A stretch of DNA of 33,017 nucleotides from Acidovorax sp. (GTDB lineage: Bacteria > Pseudomonadota > Gammaproteobacteria > Burkholderiales > Burkholderiaceae_C): the NCBI GenBank assembly GCA_024711405.1, contig JANJSZ010000162.1:1-33017 (forward strand), written 5' to 3'. How positions within the stretch are numbered: position 1 is the first letter of the stretch; each line of letters opens with the position of its first letter. The position numbers were made by a program, and so were the translations under genes. Below, one piece after another: positions 16,160 to 25,035 of the stretch. The notes under the pieces were generated by a model, which saw only the letters and a program-made list of their open reading frames with translations, was not told where the DNA came from and searched no databases.

Positions 16160-17207
16160 ACGTTTCACGAGGTGCCCATGGTTTCTTTTGCTTGACCACA
16201 ACCGGCAGCCGCTGGACCATCCGCCCCATCCACGCCCCCATAGAATGCCGACCACCCGCCCATAAACCGTGCAAACTGCGCGGATCGAAAGCCACCAGCC
16301 CCACACGCTCGCGGCGCTGGGCCATCCAGTCGCGCTTGTAGGCGTCGTCACCGCTGAGATAGTCGACCTCCCGCACCCCATCCACGTCCATGGCATGCGC
16401 CATCAGTGCCGCCGTGAGGACCGAGCCGGGCGACAAGCGGTCTTGCCCCTTCACATAAGCCAGTTTGTAGATATTGGCCTTGCCGCCATGCACCAGCCAG
16501 ACCTGCGCGGCCAAGGGCTGCTCGCCCAGCCACAGCACGCCCAGCCGCAACCAGCCTTCGTGCGCGGCAGTGCGTACCAGCCCTGGCATGAAGCCGGGAC
16601 AAGGCTCCGGCTGCTTCCAGCTTTGGGCATAGACCGCCTGGTACGCGGCCAAGGCCCGGTCCACGTCGGTCGATGCCCCGGTATGGATGTCGATGCGCCA
16701 GGTTCCCGCACGGTCGAGCCGGCGCCGGCCCCGCTCCACACTGTGGCGCAGCGCCGACGGCCGCTGCTGCCAATACGCAGCAAACCCGCCTTGCGGAACG
16801 ATTTGGTAGTGGTTACCGAAACAAAAAAACCGGTCGGTCCAGTATCCGGCAGCTTGCAGCCCGCCCTGCAGCGCCGCCAGCCACGCGCTGTCGGCATCCA
16901 GCGGCTGCAGACGCAGCACGGCGCCACCCGGCAGTTGCCGCAGTGCCTTTGCAAACGCTTGCCACTGCTGGGCAGAAAGCTCGCCAACCGCTTGCGCCGA
17001 GCCCACCGGGCCATAGAGGCAACTGTAGTAGTTGCCCAGCGCAGCCAGCGGCTGACCGGGCGCCTGCTGCATCAGGTGCAGGTGTGCAGTGCCCGCCCCC
17101 AACGACACAGGCAGCGAACATGTCCAGTGCCGGTGGGGCGCCCGCTCGAAACCATGGGCCCGCAAATTGGCAAACCAGGCCTCGGTCTCGAACACGTCGC
17201 CGGGCAT
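16158..17207 (-). CDS. FemAB/GNAT-like N-acyltransferase
   Basis: I choose the ATG at 17207 (MPGDVFETEAWFANL), 22 bp after the ugd stop, rather than the track's 17342 start inside ugd. The 349-residue protein is a BioF2-like/GNAT-superfamily acyltransferase. The C-terminal half holds the typical pattern AAQVWLVHGGKANIYKLAYVKGQDRLSPGSVLTAALM followed by VDYLSGDDAYKRDWM. Such proteins often transfer acyl or aminoacyl groups to sugars or peptides. Here it could acylate the exopolysaccharide or use the ACP-linked product of the nearby cassette; both are inference. It is the last gene after ugd in the same direction and ends inside the shared terminator. Confidence 0.82.
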   Translation of the reverse strand: MPGDVFETEAWFANLRAHGFERAPHRHWTCSLPVSLGAGTAHLHLMQQAPGQPLAALGNYYSCLYGPVGSAQAVGELSAQQWQAFAKALRQLPGGAVLRLQPLDADSAWLAALQGGLQAAGYWTDRFFCFGNHYQIVPQGGFAAYWQQRPSALRHSVERGRRRLDRAGTWRIDIHTGASTDVDRALAAYQAVYAQSWKQPEPCPGFMPGLVRTAAHEGWLRLGVLWLGEQPLAAQVWLVHGGKANIYKLAYVKGQDRLSPGSVLTAALMAHAMDVDGVREVDYLSGDDAYKRDWMAQRRERVGLVAFDPRSLHGLWAGGRHSMGAWMGRMVQRLPVVVKQKKPWAPRET

Positions 17208-17229
17208 GCCGTCGCCCTGCCCTGTTCGC

Positions 17230-18552
17230 TCAGCGGCCGATGGCCAGGTAGTCGAACCCCCGGCTGCGCACCCAGGCAGGGTCGTAAAGGTTGCGGCCAT
17301 CCACGATGAGTGGCTGCTTGAGCCGCGCCTTGAGAAGTTCAAAGTCAGGGCTGCGGAACTCTTTCCATTCCGTCACGATGACCAGCGCGTCCGCCCCCTC
17401 CAGGGCCTCGTTGGGCGTCTGCGCATAGCGGATGCGCGGCTCGTCCCCCAGCACGCGCTGTGCCTCCGACATTGCCACCGGGTCGTAGGCGGTGACGGTG
17501 GCCCCGGCAGCCAGCAGGTCGGCCAGCAGCTCCAAACTGGGCGCTTCGCGCATGTCGTCGGTATTGGGCTTGAACGCCAGGCCCCACACCGCAAAATGCC
17601 GACCCGAGAGGTCTTCACCCAGCCGCCGCTTGATCTTGTGGCCCAGCACATGTTTTTGCGCGGCGTTGGCGTCTTCAACCGCCGTGAGCACCTTCAGGCT
17701 CAGGCCTGCATCGGCCGCCGCGGTCTTGATGAGGGCTTTCACGTCCTTGGGAAAACACGAACCGCCGTAGCCGCAGCCCGGGTACAGAAAGTGATAGCCG
17801 ATGCGCGGGTCTGAGCCCATGCCCTGGCGCACCATTTCAATGTCGGCACCCAGCTTTTCGGCCAGATTGGCCAGCTCGTTCATGAAGCTGATGCGCGTGG
17901 CCAGCATGGCGTTGGCGGCGTATTTGGTCAGCTCGGCGCTGCGGGCATCCGTCACGACCAAGCGATCCCGGTTGCGCTGAAACGGCGCGTACAGCGCACG
18001 CATGAGCAAAATGGCCTGCTCGTCGGAGGCGCCGACGATGATGCGGTCCGGGCGCATGAAATCCTCGACCGCCGCACCTTCCTTGAGAAACTCGGGATTG
18101 GACACCACCGCATAAGGTGTCTGCGCGCCACGCTGGCGCAGTTCGTCGGCAATGGCGGCATGCACCTTGTCGGCCGTGCCCACAGGCACCGTGCTCTTGT
18201 TCACCACGACCTTGTAGTCGGTCATGAGGCGGCCGATATTGCGCGCCGCAGCCAGCACATATTGCATGTCGGCCGAGCCGTCTTCATCGGGCGGCGTACC
18301 CACCGCAATGAACTGCAGGGTGCCATGCTGCACGGCGCGCGCCACATCCGTGGTGAAGTGCAAGCGGCCGGCCGCTACATTGCGCTGCACCATGTCCTGC
18401 AAGCCGGGTTCATAAATGGGGATCCCCCCCGTCTCCAGCACCCGGATCTTCTCCTGGTCGAGATCCAGGCACAGCACATCGTTGCCCACCTCGGCGAGGC
18501 AGGCCCCGCTGACCAGCCCCACATACCCTGTCCCGATGACTGTGATTTTCAT
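17230..18552 (-). CDS. ugd: UDP-glucose 6-dehydrogenase
   Basis: The 440-residue protein oxidises UDP-glucose to UDP-glucuronate with two NAD+, providing an acidic sugar donor for the polysaccharide. It shows the N-terminal Rossmann motif ([26 protein letters not shown]), the central STVPVGT segment and the catalytic cysteine Cys266 in [14 protein letters not shown], followed by the C-terminal UDP-binding domain ([17 protein letters not shown]). All key residues are present. GAGG lies five bases before the ATG. A TATGAT at 18597-18602 could be a -10 element, but no matching -35 is seen. The FemAB/GNAT-like gene follows after 22 bp, so the two probably form an operon. Confidence 0.97.
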   Translation of the reverse strand: MKITVIGTGYVGLVSGACLAEVGNDVLCLDLDQEKIRVLETGGIPIYEPGLQDMVQRNVAAGRLHFTTDVARAVQHGTLQFIAVGTPPDEDGSADMQYVLAAARNIGRLMTDYKVVVNKSTVPVGTADKVHAAIADELRQRGAQTPYAVVSNPEFLKEGAAVEDFMRPDRIIVGASDEQAILLMRALYAPFQRNRDRLVVTDARSAELTKYAANAMLATRISFMNELANLAEKLGADIEMVRQGMGSDPRIGYHFLYPGCGYGGSCFPKDVKALIKTAAADAGLSLKVLTAVEDANAAQKHVLGHKIKRRLGEDLSGRHFAVWGLAFKPNTDDMREAPSLELLADLLAAGATVTAYDPVAMSEAQRVLGDEPRIRYAQTPNEALEGADALVIVTEWKEFRSPDFELLKARLKQPLIVDGRNLYDPAWVRSRGFDYLAIGR

Positions 18553-18635
18553 GACGCCTCATTAAAAAACTGTGCCGCGCTGGAATGCCAAAAGGCATCA
18601 TAGCGACGCCGCTCCATCCAGCGGCCGGTGGATTT

Positions 18636-19001
18636 TCAGGACTGTGCCACCAGAAAAACCCCCGCACAAATCAATGCAACCCCGCCCGCGCGCAACGGGG
18701 ATACCTGCTCGCCCAACGCGAACCCCACCACCACCGTGAGGGCGAACCCCAGACCGACGAGCGGATAGGCCTTGCTGACATCCCATTTCGACAGCACGCC
18801 CAGCCAGATGACGGCCCCCAGGCCATACAACACAAATCCCCCCAGCACATATTGGTTGGCCATCACCGAGACCAGATGGACCAGCGAATGCGGCTGCGCC
18901 ATCGCATCCCGCACCCCCGGGTCCGACATGCCAGCCTTCAGCAAGAACTGCGCAGCCACCGACAGCGCGACGCTCAGCAGGGCAATCGCAAAGGTGTTCA
19001 T
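18636..19001 (-). CDS. Small EamA/SMR-type membrane protein, possible lipid-linked sugar flippase
   Basis: The start is the ATG at 19001 (MNTFAIALLSVALSVAAQFLLKAG), preceded by GGGAG and overlapping the HAD-UbiA stop by 4 bp; the longer track start is a TTG. The 121-residue protein has four predicted membrane helices and the EamA/small multidrug resistance layout, including WLGVLSKWDVSKAYPLVGLGFALTVVVGF near the middle, as in ArnE/ArnF-like subunits. Those move undecaprenyl-phosphate aminoarabinose across the inner membrane. Translational coupling to the UbiA-type enzyme suggests it flips that enzyme's lipid-linked product. A single such subunit might act as a homodimer. A drug-export role is less likely in this setting. 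Confidence 0.8.
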   Translation of the reverse strand: MNTFAIALLSVALSVAAQFLLKAGMSDPGVRDAMAQPHSLVHLVSVMANQYVLGGFVLYGLGAVIWLGVLSKWDVSKAYPLVGLGFALTVVVGFALGEQVSPLRAGGVALICAGVFLVAQS

Positions 19002-20446
19002 GGATAAAGCTCCCAAGTGAAAAAATGCGCTGCCATGGCTGCAGCGATCATGGCCAGCACCGTCAGGCGGCTGCCACGGTTCTTGAGGGCATAGACAACC
19101 GGGTCATCGTGCATCTCCCCACGCGATGTCTTGATCCACAGGCGTGCCATCCAGTACACCAAGCCGATGGCCACGAACCACAACATTTGCGGGGTGGCGT
19201 AGCGCGCCTGGGTCTCGGGCGCGCTGATGAACAGGCCGAACACCACCACGGCACACAGCGCTGCGCCCACACCCAGTGGCCACAGCACCACCAGATCGCT
19301 TACCCGGTAATCGCGTCCACGGGTCGCACCCGCGCCGGCGTCTTTCAACGACACCAGTTCCGCACAGCGCTTGACCAAGGCCAGGCTCAGAAATATGAAT
19401 GCCGAAAAGGCCAACAGCCAGGAACTGGTGATCGCACCGATCGCCACCGAGCCTGCCAGTATGCGAATGGTGTAGAGAAGCGACAGCATGAGCACGTCCA
19501 TCAACACGTATTCCTTGATCACCCAGCTGTAGAAGCTGGTCAATACCAGGTACGTCACCAGCATCCCGAGAAATCCTTGCGACACGGCACTGGCCAGGCC
19601 AAGGGCCAACACCAGCGCGATGCCCGCCACCAGCAGCCCCTGCAGAATCGGCAGCGCGCCGCTGGCAAAGGGACGCAGGCGTTTGCGGGGGTGAGCGCGG
19701 TCACTTTCGAGATCCCACAGGTCGTTGACGATATAGGTTGCGGATGCGGCGAGGGAAAACGCGGCAAAGGCCAGCGCCATGCTGGCCAGCTTGTCCATGC
19801 GGGTGAATTCGAACGTGGTGAGCAGCGGAACGAACAGCAACAGATTCTTGATCCACTGGTGTACCCGCAGGGCCCGCAGCCACACTGCCATGCCGCTGGC
19901 CGGCTTCGGGTACTCGCGCTCGATGGGCACTGCGCGCCGCACCTGGGCCGCTGTACGGTGCGCCACACCCACCAGAATTGCCGCCTGGGCCTGCTTCCAG
20001 ATCGGCAGATCGGCGCTGCCATCGCCGGCATAGACAAACGCCTCGCCCACTTGTGCCTGAATCGCCTGGAGTTTCGTCCGGCCTTTCAGATTGTTGCCAC
20101 CGTGGGTGGAAAGCACCTTGTCGAAAATCCCCAGGTGCCTTGCCACCCCCTGGGCGGTGGTGTGGTGCGCCGCCGTGGCAAGGACGATTTCCCGCCCCCT
20201 GGATTTCTCTGCGCGCAGGTACTCCAGCAGCGGTGTGCAATAGGGAATGTTTTCAGCGTCGAGGGTGACGCGGGACGCAATGGCCTCCTTGAACCCTGCC
20301 CGGCCACGCATCAGCCACAAAGGCAAGCGCAAAACGCTCCACGGAGAACGCTTGAGCAGTCGGACCAAGGACTCCAGCAAGGTGTCCGTGGGCGTAAGGG
20401 TGCCGTCCAAGTCCACGACCAGAGGCAAGTTCGATGTCTGGACCAC
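18998..20446 (-). CDS. HAD phosphatase-UbiA prenyltransferase fusion, DPPR synthase-like
   Basis: The ORF opens at ATG 20461, but GGAGGGGAGA within its first codons looks like the ribosome binding site of a GTG at 20446, which I prefer (482 residues). The N-terminal HAD domain has motif I VVDLDGTLTP, a lysine in LKGRTKL and AGDGSADLPIW. The C-terminal UbiA domain has about eight helices with the Asp-rich motif NDLWDLESDRAHPRKRLRPFASG and YTIRILAGS. This resembles decaprenyl-phosphate phosphoribosyltransferase, which makes polyprenyl-phosphate phosphoribose; the HAD part could remove the 5-phosphate. The product would be a lipid-linked pentofuranose donor, an inference from the fusion. It overlaps the small transporter by 4 bp. 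Reductase/epimerase partners for arabinose are not in the window. Confidence 0.86.
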   Translation of the reverse strand: MVQTSNLPLVVDLDGTLTPTDTLLESLVRLLKRSPWSVLRLPLWLMRGRAGFKEAIASRVTLDAENIPYCTPLLEYLRAEKSRGREIVLATAAHHTTAQGVARHLGIFDKVLSTHGGNNLKGRTKLQAIQAQVGEAFVYAGDGSADLPIWKQAQAAILVGVAHRTAAQVRRAVPIEREYPKPASGMAVWLRALRVHQWIKNLLLFVPLLTTFEFTRMDKLASMALAFAAFSLAASATYIVNDLWDLESDRAHPRKRLRPFASGALPILQGLLVAGIALVLALGLASAVSQGFLGMLVTYLVLTSFYSWVIKEYVLMDVLMLSLLYTIRILAGSVAIGAITSSWLLAFSAFIFLSLALVKRCAELVSLKDAGAGATRGRDYRVSDLVVLWPLGVGAALCAVVVFGLFISAPETQARYATPQMLWFVAIGLVYWMARLWIKTSRGEMHDDPVVYALKNRGSRLTVLAMIAAAMAAHFFTWELYP

Positions 20447-20646
20447 TCTCCCCTCCTCCATGAAGTGAGGCCCGTTGTAGCAGATAACCCTTCAGGCACA
20501 TCGCTCTTTTTGCCTGCCACAAACAATAATTCAAAAGAAACAGCAACTAATGCAGAACAGCAAAGCACCAACAGCTATTTAATCAATAGCAATGGAAGCG
20601 CACTTTTAGACAAATTACCGCCCTCCAGCAACGCCCTGGGCTGTTG

Positions 20647-20684
20647 GCGCCGCATCGAAATGCGGCGCAAAGCGCAGGTTTTTT
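20647..20684 (+). other. Strong hairpin followed by an alternative small hairpin and T-run
   Basis: GCGCCGCAT-CGAA-ATGCGGCGC is a perfect 9-bp stem (20647-20668). The right arm overlaps a second possible stem GCGC-AAA-GCGC, which is followed by AGG and six T. The two are mutually exclusive, as in attenuators, but it may only be a weak terminator. Function is unknown. Confidence 0.35.
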
Positions 20685-20910
20685 GTTCCGGTTCACGGGG
20701 ATATGTTTGAAAATGTTTCCATTACAGGGTGCAGCGCAAACCTCCCGCACGGCCCCAGCAAACCCGCCCCAGCCGCAAGGTCCACCGAAGATCCCGATAC
20801 CTCGCTGTTGCTGCGCAAAACTGCCCCCATTGGCACCATCTATCATGGTTCTTCGCTATTGATTTTGCTTAATTTTTAAGCACATCAAAAGCCCATCTGC
20901 AAGCGCTCCG

Positions 20911-21050
20911 AGCCGGCCAGCCAACGAAGCCACGGTACCGCCTCACGGTGCTGCCGGCTGTGACATACGGTTTCTTCTTTAGATACGCCCTCCCGGACAA
21001 TTCCTGGTCTGCCGAAGACCCGCACGGTCTGCGTCCGTGGTCAAGACCAC
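20911..21050 (+). repeat. Cluster of inverted repeats upstream of the large lipoprotein gene
   Basis: Three inverted repeats follow each other: AGCCGGC (20911-20917) with GCCGGCT (20953-20959); GGTCT-GCCGA-AGACC (21006-21020); and GTGGTC-AA-GACCAC (21037-21050). The GGTCTGC unit also recurs directly at 21006 and 21026. They could be operator half-sites or a structured mRNA leader. Confidence 0.35.
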
Positions 21051-21189
21051 CACACCAACGCTTGTCGCGCAGCTCTTTCACCCCCGATGCGCTCAAGGTA
21101 GGCCGGGTTTCATGGCCCTACCCTGCGGCGGCGCAAGCCACCTGCCAGCACATACCAGCAACCCCTTCCCATCGGATGCCCCGAAATAC

Positions 21190-23484
21190 ATGAGCACTTC
21201 AGTTTTCCAGAAAGACACAATTAGAAATAATTGTCGCAACGGGCTTACAGGCCTGCTTCTATTGGCCACCTTATCGGCCTGCGGTGGCGGCGGCGACAGC
21301 GCCACACTGGGCATCGAGTCCGCGCAAGCGTCCGAGTCCAACATGGAACTGGCGCGTCAAGGCCAGCGCCAGCGGCCATCGGCGACGACATCAACCCAGT
21401 CCACAACGACCTCGGACACCGTGACCACCACGGAGACCGTTACAACCGATGGCACCGTATCGACCACGACAGTTTCCACCCTGCCACCAGCGCCCACGCC
21501 CATCGCCAATGTTCCATTCAGCTGTGCAGCAGGTGCCATCACCTGCGTGGAAGTGGCCTCCACCAGCTCCCAGGCGCAGGCCAGCCTGCCAGTCACCTTT
21601 GGTCAACCCTTCAAAGCGGGCGACTGGCAGCACACGACGCAAGGACTGGTCGCCCAAGTGGGCGGTGCGACCATTCCCTTGCAGGCCGACGAGATCTCGT
21701 CCCACCGCGATGGGTCTGCCAGATTCGCCGTGCTCAGCGCCCAGTTGAGCAATGTGCAGCCGGGTGAAGCACGCATCATCAACATCTTTCCGGGCGCCAA
21801 GTCCAGCAGCACCCCCAGCGTGCCCGCTTCCCCCGACTGGAACCTGGAGCTCGAAGCACAGGTGTATGACGCCAGTGGCAACGTGACCGCCACGCTGGTG
21901 GCACAACCCCAAGCCCAACTGGCAACGCAAATCACCAACAACACCGGCCGCCGCCTGGCCGGCGCCGTGGCAACCGAGTACACCGTTGCCCTGCCGTTCA
22001 AGAACAAGGCAACGGGCACGCCACACCCGCACCTGAGCGCCCGGCTGCACACCCGCCTGCTGGACGGCGGCCAGCGCATCCGCACCGACGTGGTGATGGA
22101 AAACACCCGCACCTGGACGGCAAGCCCCGGCAACATCACGTATTCGTTTGCCGTCAAGCGCAACGGCAGCACCATCTACACCCAACCCAAGTTCACCCAC
22201 TACCACCACGCGCGGTGGCACAAGGTGCTGTGGACCGGCGCGTCGGCCGAACCGCTGGCGCGGGTGCGGCACAACATGCCTTACTTCTTGGCGAGCAAGG
22301 CGGTGTGGAATTACAACTTGAATCTGACGATTCCGGAGACGGTGTTGGCGGAAAACCTCACCCGCCTCAATCAGAAGCGCACAGAACAAGCGGCCCTGGG
22401 GCCCATGGCCAACCTGATGCTGGAGCCCTACTTCCCGATGACCGGTGGGCGACCGGACATCGGCCCGTACCCCCAATGGACTGCCATGTACCTAATCAGC
22501 CAGGACGAGCGCGCTCGCGAGGTTATGTTCTCCGTGAGCGACGCTGCCTCCAGCGCACCCATTCACTACCGCGACGAAACCTCCGATCAGGTACTGGACG
22601 TGGAGCGCTACCCTTCAGTCACGGTGAAATACGGCAACTCCTCGCCCGCACTGCCCACGGTCAGCAACGGTACAACCATCTGGACACCCGACACTGCCCA
22701 CCAGGCCTCCTTCGCCTACGTGCCTTACCTGATCTCGGGTGACGCCTTCTACCTCGACGAAATGCTATTCTGGGCGGGCTGGAACATCTCCTCGGTCAAC
22801 CCCAGCTACCGCGAAGGCGCCAAGGGACTCATCTACATCGAGCAGGTGCGGGGCCAGGCGTGGGCGATGCGCTCCATCGGCGAAGCCTATCGGGCCCTGC
22901 CCGACACGCACGCCATGAAGGGCTACTTCCAGACGCAACTGACCAACAATCTGAACTGGTACGCAGCGAAATACCCAGAGAGTTCGCAAGCCACTGTGGA
23001 CTCACCACTGCAAGCGATCATCAAAGGCGACGAACCGCACCTGACCGGCCCTTGGCAGAACGACATGATGGGCATCGTGTTCGCGCAATTGGCCGAGAAC
23101 GCCGACCCGAAGGCACTGGAGACCCTACGCTGGTTCAGTGGATTCAATGTCGGCCGCTTCATGAACGAGAGCCAAGGCTTCTGCATCGCCAAAGCACCCG
23201 GGTACTACTTCAAGATCAAGAACTCAAGCAACCAGCCGCTGTCGACCTGGGGGAGCCTGCTCCAGGAAAACTTCCCAGGCATGGTTTGCGACAGCAGCCT
23301 TGCGATTGATGGCTACCCGGACTGGGGTGCTGGCTACGCGGCCTATGCAAGGGCCATGCTGGCCACCGCGGCGACACTGGGCGTACCAAATGCCGCGCAG
23401 GCCTACAGCATGTGGGTGAGCAAGACGCCCAAGATGGATGCCAGCTTTGCGCAAGAGCCAGCTTGGGCTATTGTGCCGCGCTGA
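21190..23484 (+). CDS. Large lipoprotein of unrecognised family, possible polysaccharide-acting protein
   Basis: The start is the ATG at 21190 (MSTSVFQKDTIRNN), because a lipoprotein signal follows (LLLLATLSAC, lipid Cys about residue 31, then Gly, pointing to the outer membrane). The 764-residue protein has a Thr/Ser-rich linker (about 65-105, TTTSDTVTTTETVTTDG), a beta-rich middle part (about 110-330), and a helical C-terminal part with aromatic-rich repeats (YPQWTAMYLISQDERAREV, FYLDEMLFWAGWNISS, GQAWAMRSIGEAYRALPD). This pattern suggests an alpha/alpha-toroid, as in polysaccharide lyases or glycosidases. I do not recognise the family and see no sure catalytic residues. A strong terminator follows the stop. 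A role in trimming or binding the local glycan is inference from context. Confidence 0.85.
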   Translation: MSTSVFQKDTIRNNCRNGLTGLLLLATLSACGGGGDSATLGIESAQASESNMELARQGQRQRPSATTSTQSTTTSDTVTTTETVTTDGTVSTTTVSTLPPAPTPIANVPFSCAAGAITCVEVASTSSQAQASLPVTFGQPFKAGDWQHTTQGLVAQVGGATIPLQADEISSHRDGSARFAVLSAQLSNVQPGEARIINIFPGAKSSSTPSVPASPDWNLELEAQVYDASGNVTATLVAQPQAQLATQITNNTGRRLAGAVATEYTVALPFKNKATGTPHPHLSARLHTRLLDGGQRIRTDVVMENTRTWTASPGNITYSFAVKRNGSTIYTQPKFTHYHHARWHKVLWTGASAEPLARVRHNMPYFLASKAVWNYNLNLTIPETVLAENLTRLNQKRTEQAALGPMANLMLEPYFPMTGGRPDIGPYPQWTAMYLISQDERAREVMFSVSDAASSAPIHYRDETSDQVLDVERYPSVTVKYGNSSPALPTVSNGTTIWTPDTAHQASFAYVPYLISGDAFYLDEMLFWAGWNISSVNPSYREGAKGLIYIEQVRGQAWAMRSIGEAYRALPDTHAMKGYFQTQLTNNLNWYAAKYPESSQATVDSPLQAIIKGDEPHLTGPWQNDMMGIVFAQLAENADPKALETLRWFSGFNVGRFMNESQGFCIAKAPGYYFKIKNSSNQPLSTWGSLLQENFPGMVCDSSLAIDGYPDWGAGYAAYARAMLATAATLGVPNAAQAYSMWVSKTPKMDASFAQEPAWAIVPR

Positions 23485-23501
23485 AAACATCGCACCGATC
23501 T

Positions 23502-23533
23502 GACAAGGCCCCGCCAATCCGCGGGGCCTTGTC
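23502..23533 (+). terminator. Strong hairpin terminator after the lipoprotein gene
   Basis: GACAAGGCCCCGC-CAATCC-GCGGGGCCTTGTC is a perfect 13-bp stem, 18 bp after the stop codon. The following sequence (ATTGG) has only a short T content, but the stem is very stable. It separates the lipoprotein gene from the flippase gene. Confidence 0.8.
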
Positions 23534-23586
23534 ATTGGAACAGTGCGTGAGGCGGGCGCCGATTAGGCTCGTATCATCGACTACCC

Positions 23587-25014
23587 ATGAGAAAAAAGAT
23601 CGCCCTGCAATTCGTGTCCAGCAACCTGGCCACGCTGGCGAACTTTCTGCTGGTGGTCATCCTGGCCCGCCTGCTCACGCCGACCGACGTAGGCATTTTT
23701 TCGATGAGCGCCGTGCTCATTGCCGTGGCCCACGTGTTTCGCGACTTCGGGGTCACGACCTACCTCAAGCGCGAGAAGGAGGTGCCCCCCGCGCTGATTC
23801 GCAGTGCCCTGGGCTTGCTCATTGCCACATCGTGGACGGTAGCGGCCTTGTTGTATTTTTCCTCCGGCATCTGGGCTCGCTTCTTTGCCGTGCCAGCGAT
23901 TGCGGATGTGGTGGAGGTTCTGGCCCTGGGCTTCGTCTTCATCCCTTTCGGCTCCATTCCCCAAGCCCTGCTGACGCGCAACTTCCAGGTAGAACGGTCG
24001 GCGGCCGTGGTTGCCGTGTCCACCGTGGTCTATTTCTCGACCAGTGTCACGCTGGCGTGGCACGGCTTCGCGCACATGACCATGGCCTGGGCCAATCTGG
24101 TCAACATCCTCGTCACGGGCATTGCTTATCACCTGGCTTATGGTGGCGGCATCCCCCTGCTTCCCAGCACCAAAGGTTGGACGCGAATGTTGAACTTTGG
24201 GGCCGGCAACCTTCTGGCAGCCCTGCTGCGTGCGGCCGACAACGCACTGCCCGATGTGGCCCTCGGGCGAGTGAGCACACCCGCCATGGTCGGTCTTTTC
24301 AGCCGGGCCAACGCCACCGTCAACATGGTGACCATGGCCGTCAACCCCACCATTCAGTACTTTGCCCTGCCCTATCTGGCGCAGGTTTACCACGCGCAAG
24401 GCCGGATCGCCGGCGAATTCCTGCGCACCAGCTCTATCGTTAATTGCCTCATTCTGCCCACGCTGCTCTGGATCGCCCTGACGGGGAAGGAACTAGTGCT
24501 GCTGCTGTTCGGTAGCCCTTGGCTTGGCAGCGTGGAGGCCATCCCCTGGCTGTGCGCCACGTTTGCGGTGCTCACGCTGTTCACCTTGACGCCTCACGCA
24601 GTGACAAGCGTGGGGCGCCCCATGGCTGCCGTGTTCCCGATGCTGATTGGTCTGTTGGCTAAAGTCGCGTGCGTCCTGCTGGTTTTTGAGTCCACCCTGC
24701 AATCGTTTTCGATGGCTTTATTTCTGGGTCAAGTCTTGGCGGCGCCAAGCTTTCTCTGGATCAATCGCACGGTCCTCGGTGTATCGACCCGGGCGTGGCT
24801 GGCCGACGTCGCCAAGACGGTCACACCCTTGTTGGTGATCGGATCGCTGGCTGGGGAAATTCTCATCCCTGCCCTGCAGGGGCTACCATCCGTGGCACAA
24901 CTCGTGATCTCCGGCTTTTTCGTCATGGCACTGACTGTTGCAGCCTACGCGATGATGGGCATGCCGATACGTGCTGAAGTGCAGCGCATACTTAAACACT
25001 TGCCAACGCGATAG
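23587..25014 (+). CDS. Wzx-like lipopolysaccharide/exopolysaccharide flippase
   Basis: The 475-residue protein belongs to the MOP flippase superfamily (polysaccharide synthesis / WzxC type). It has about 12-14 membrane helices, an N-terminus FVSSNLATLANFLLVVILARLLTPTDVGIFSMS, and the conserved loop FRDFGVTTYLKREKE. It should move the undecaprenyl-linked repeat unit from the cytoplasmic to the periplasmic face of the inner membrane, feeding the polymerase/ligase proteins. No Shine-Dalgarno is seen before the ATG, and the gene starts about 50 bp after the terminator, so its promoter must be in that short gap or upstream readthrough occurs. The GT2 gene follows after 21 bp. Confidence 0.93.
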   Translation: MRKKIALQFVSSNLATLANFLLVVILARLLTPTDVGIFSMSAVLIAVAHVFRDFGVTTYLKREKEVPPALIRSALGLLIATSWTVAALLYFSSGIWARFFAVPAIADVVEVLALGFVFIPFGSIPQALLTRNFQVERSAAVVAVSTVVYFSTSVTLAWHGFAHMTMAWANLVNILVTGIAYHLAYGGGIPLLPSTKGWTRMLNFGAGNLLAALLRAADNALPDVALGRVSTPAMVGLFSRANATVNMVTMAVNPTIQYFALPYLAQVYHAQGRIAGEFLRTSSIVNCLILPTLLWIALTGKELVLLLFGSPWLGSVEAIPWLCATFAVLTLFTLTPHAVTSVGRPMAAVFPMLIGLLAKVACVLLVFESTLQSFSMALFLGQVLAAPSFLWINRTVLGVSTRAWLADVAKTVTPLLVIGSLAGEILIPALQGLPSVAQLVISGFFVMALTVAAYAMMGMPIRAEVQRILKHLPTR

Positions 25015-25035
25015 TCACTCCAGACACGCCATCCC

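Larger units (their letters stand above)
20447..21189. other. Gene-free divergent region with several inverted repeats
   Basis: No convincing gene lies in these 743 bp; the ORFs here lack ribosome binding sites and family resemblance. AT-rich patches at about 20520-20610 and 20835-20890 are likely promoter zones for the genes on either side, but I could not assign -35/-10 pairs. Besides the hairpins listed separately, GCTTAA-TTT-TTAAGC at 20867-20881 is a perfect AT-rich palindrome. Confidence 0.6.

Noticed and set aside
18585-18598. Hairpin ATGCC-AAAA-GGCAT between the small transporter gene and ugd as a terminator
   Set aside because: The stem is only 5 bp and no T-run follows directly on either strand.
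20583-20846. 87-aa minus-strand ORF in the gene-free region
   Set aside because: Cys/Gly-rich translation without a ribosome binding site or family resemblance, crossing the strong hairpin at 20647.
20948-21193. 81-aa ORF that ends in an ATGA overlap with the lipoprotein start
   Set aside because: It has a GTG start, no ribosome binding site, no recognisable family and runs through several inverted repeats; the overlap is probably coincidence.
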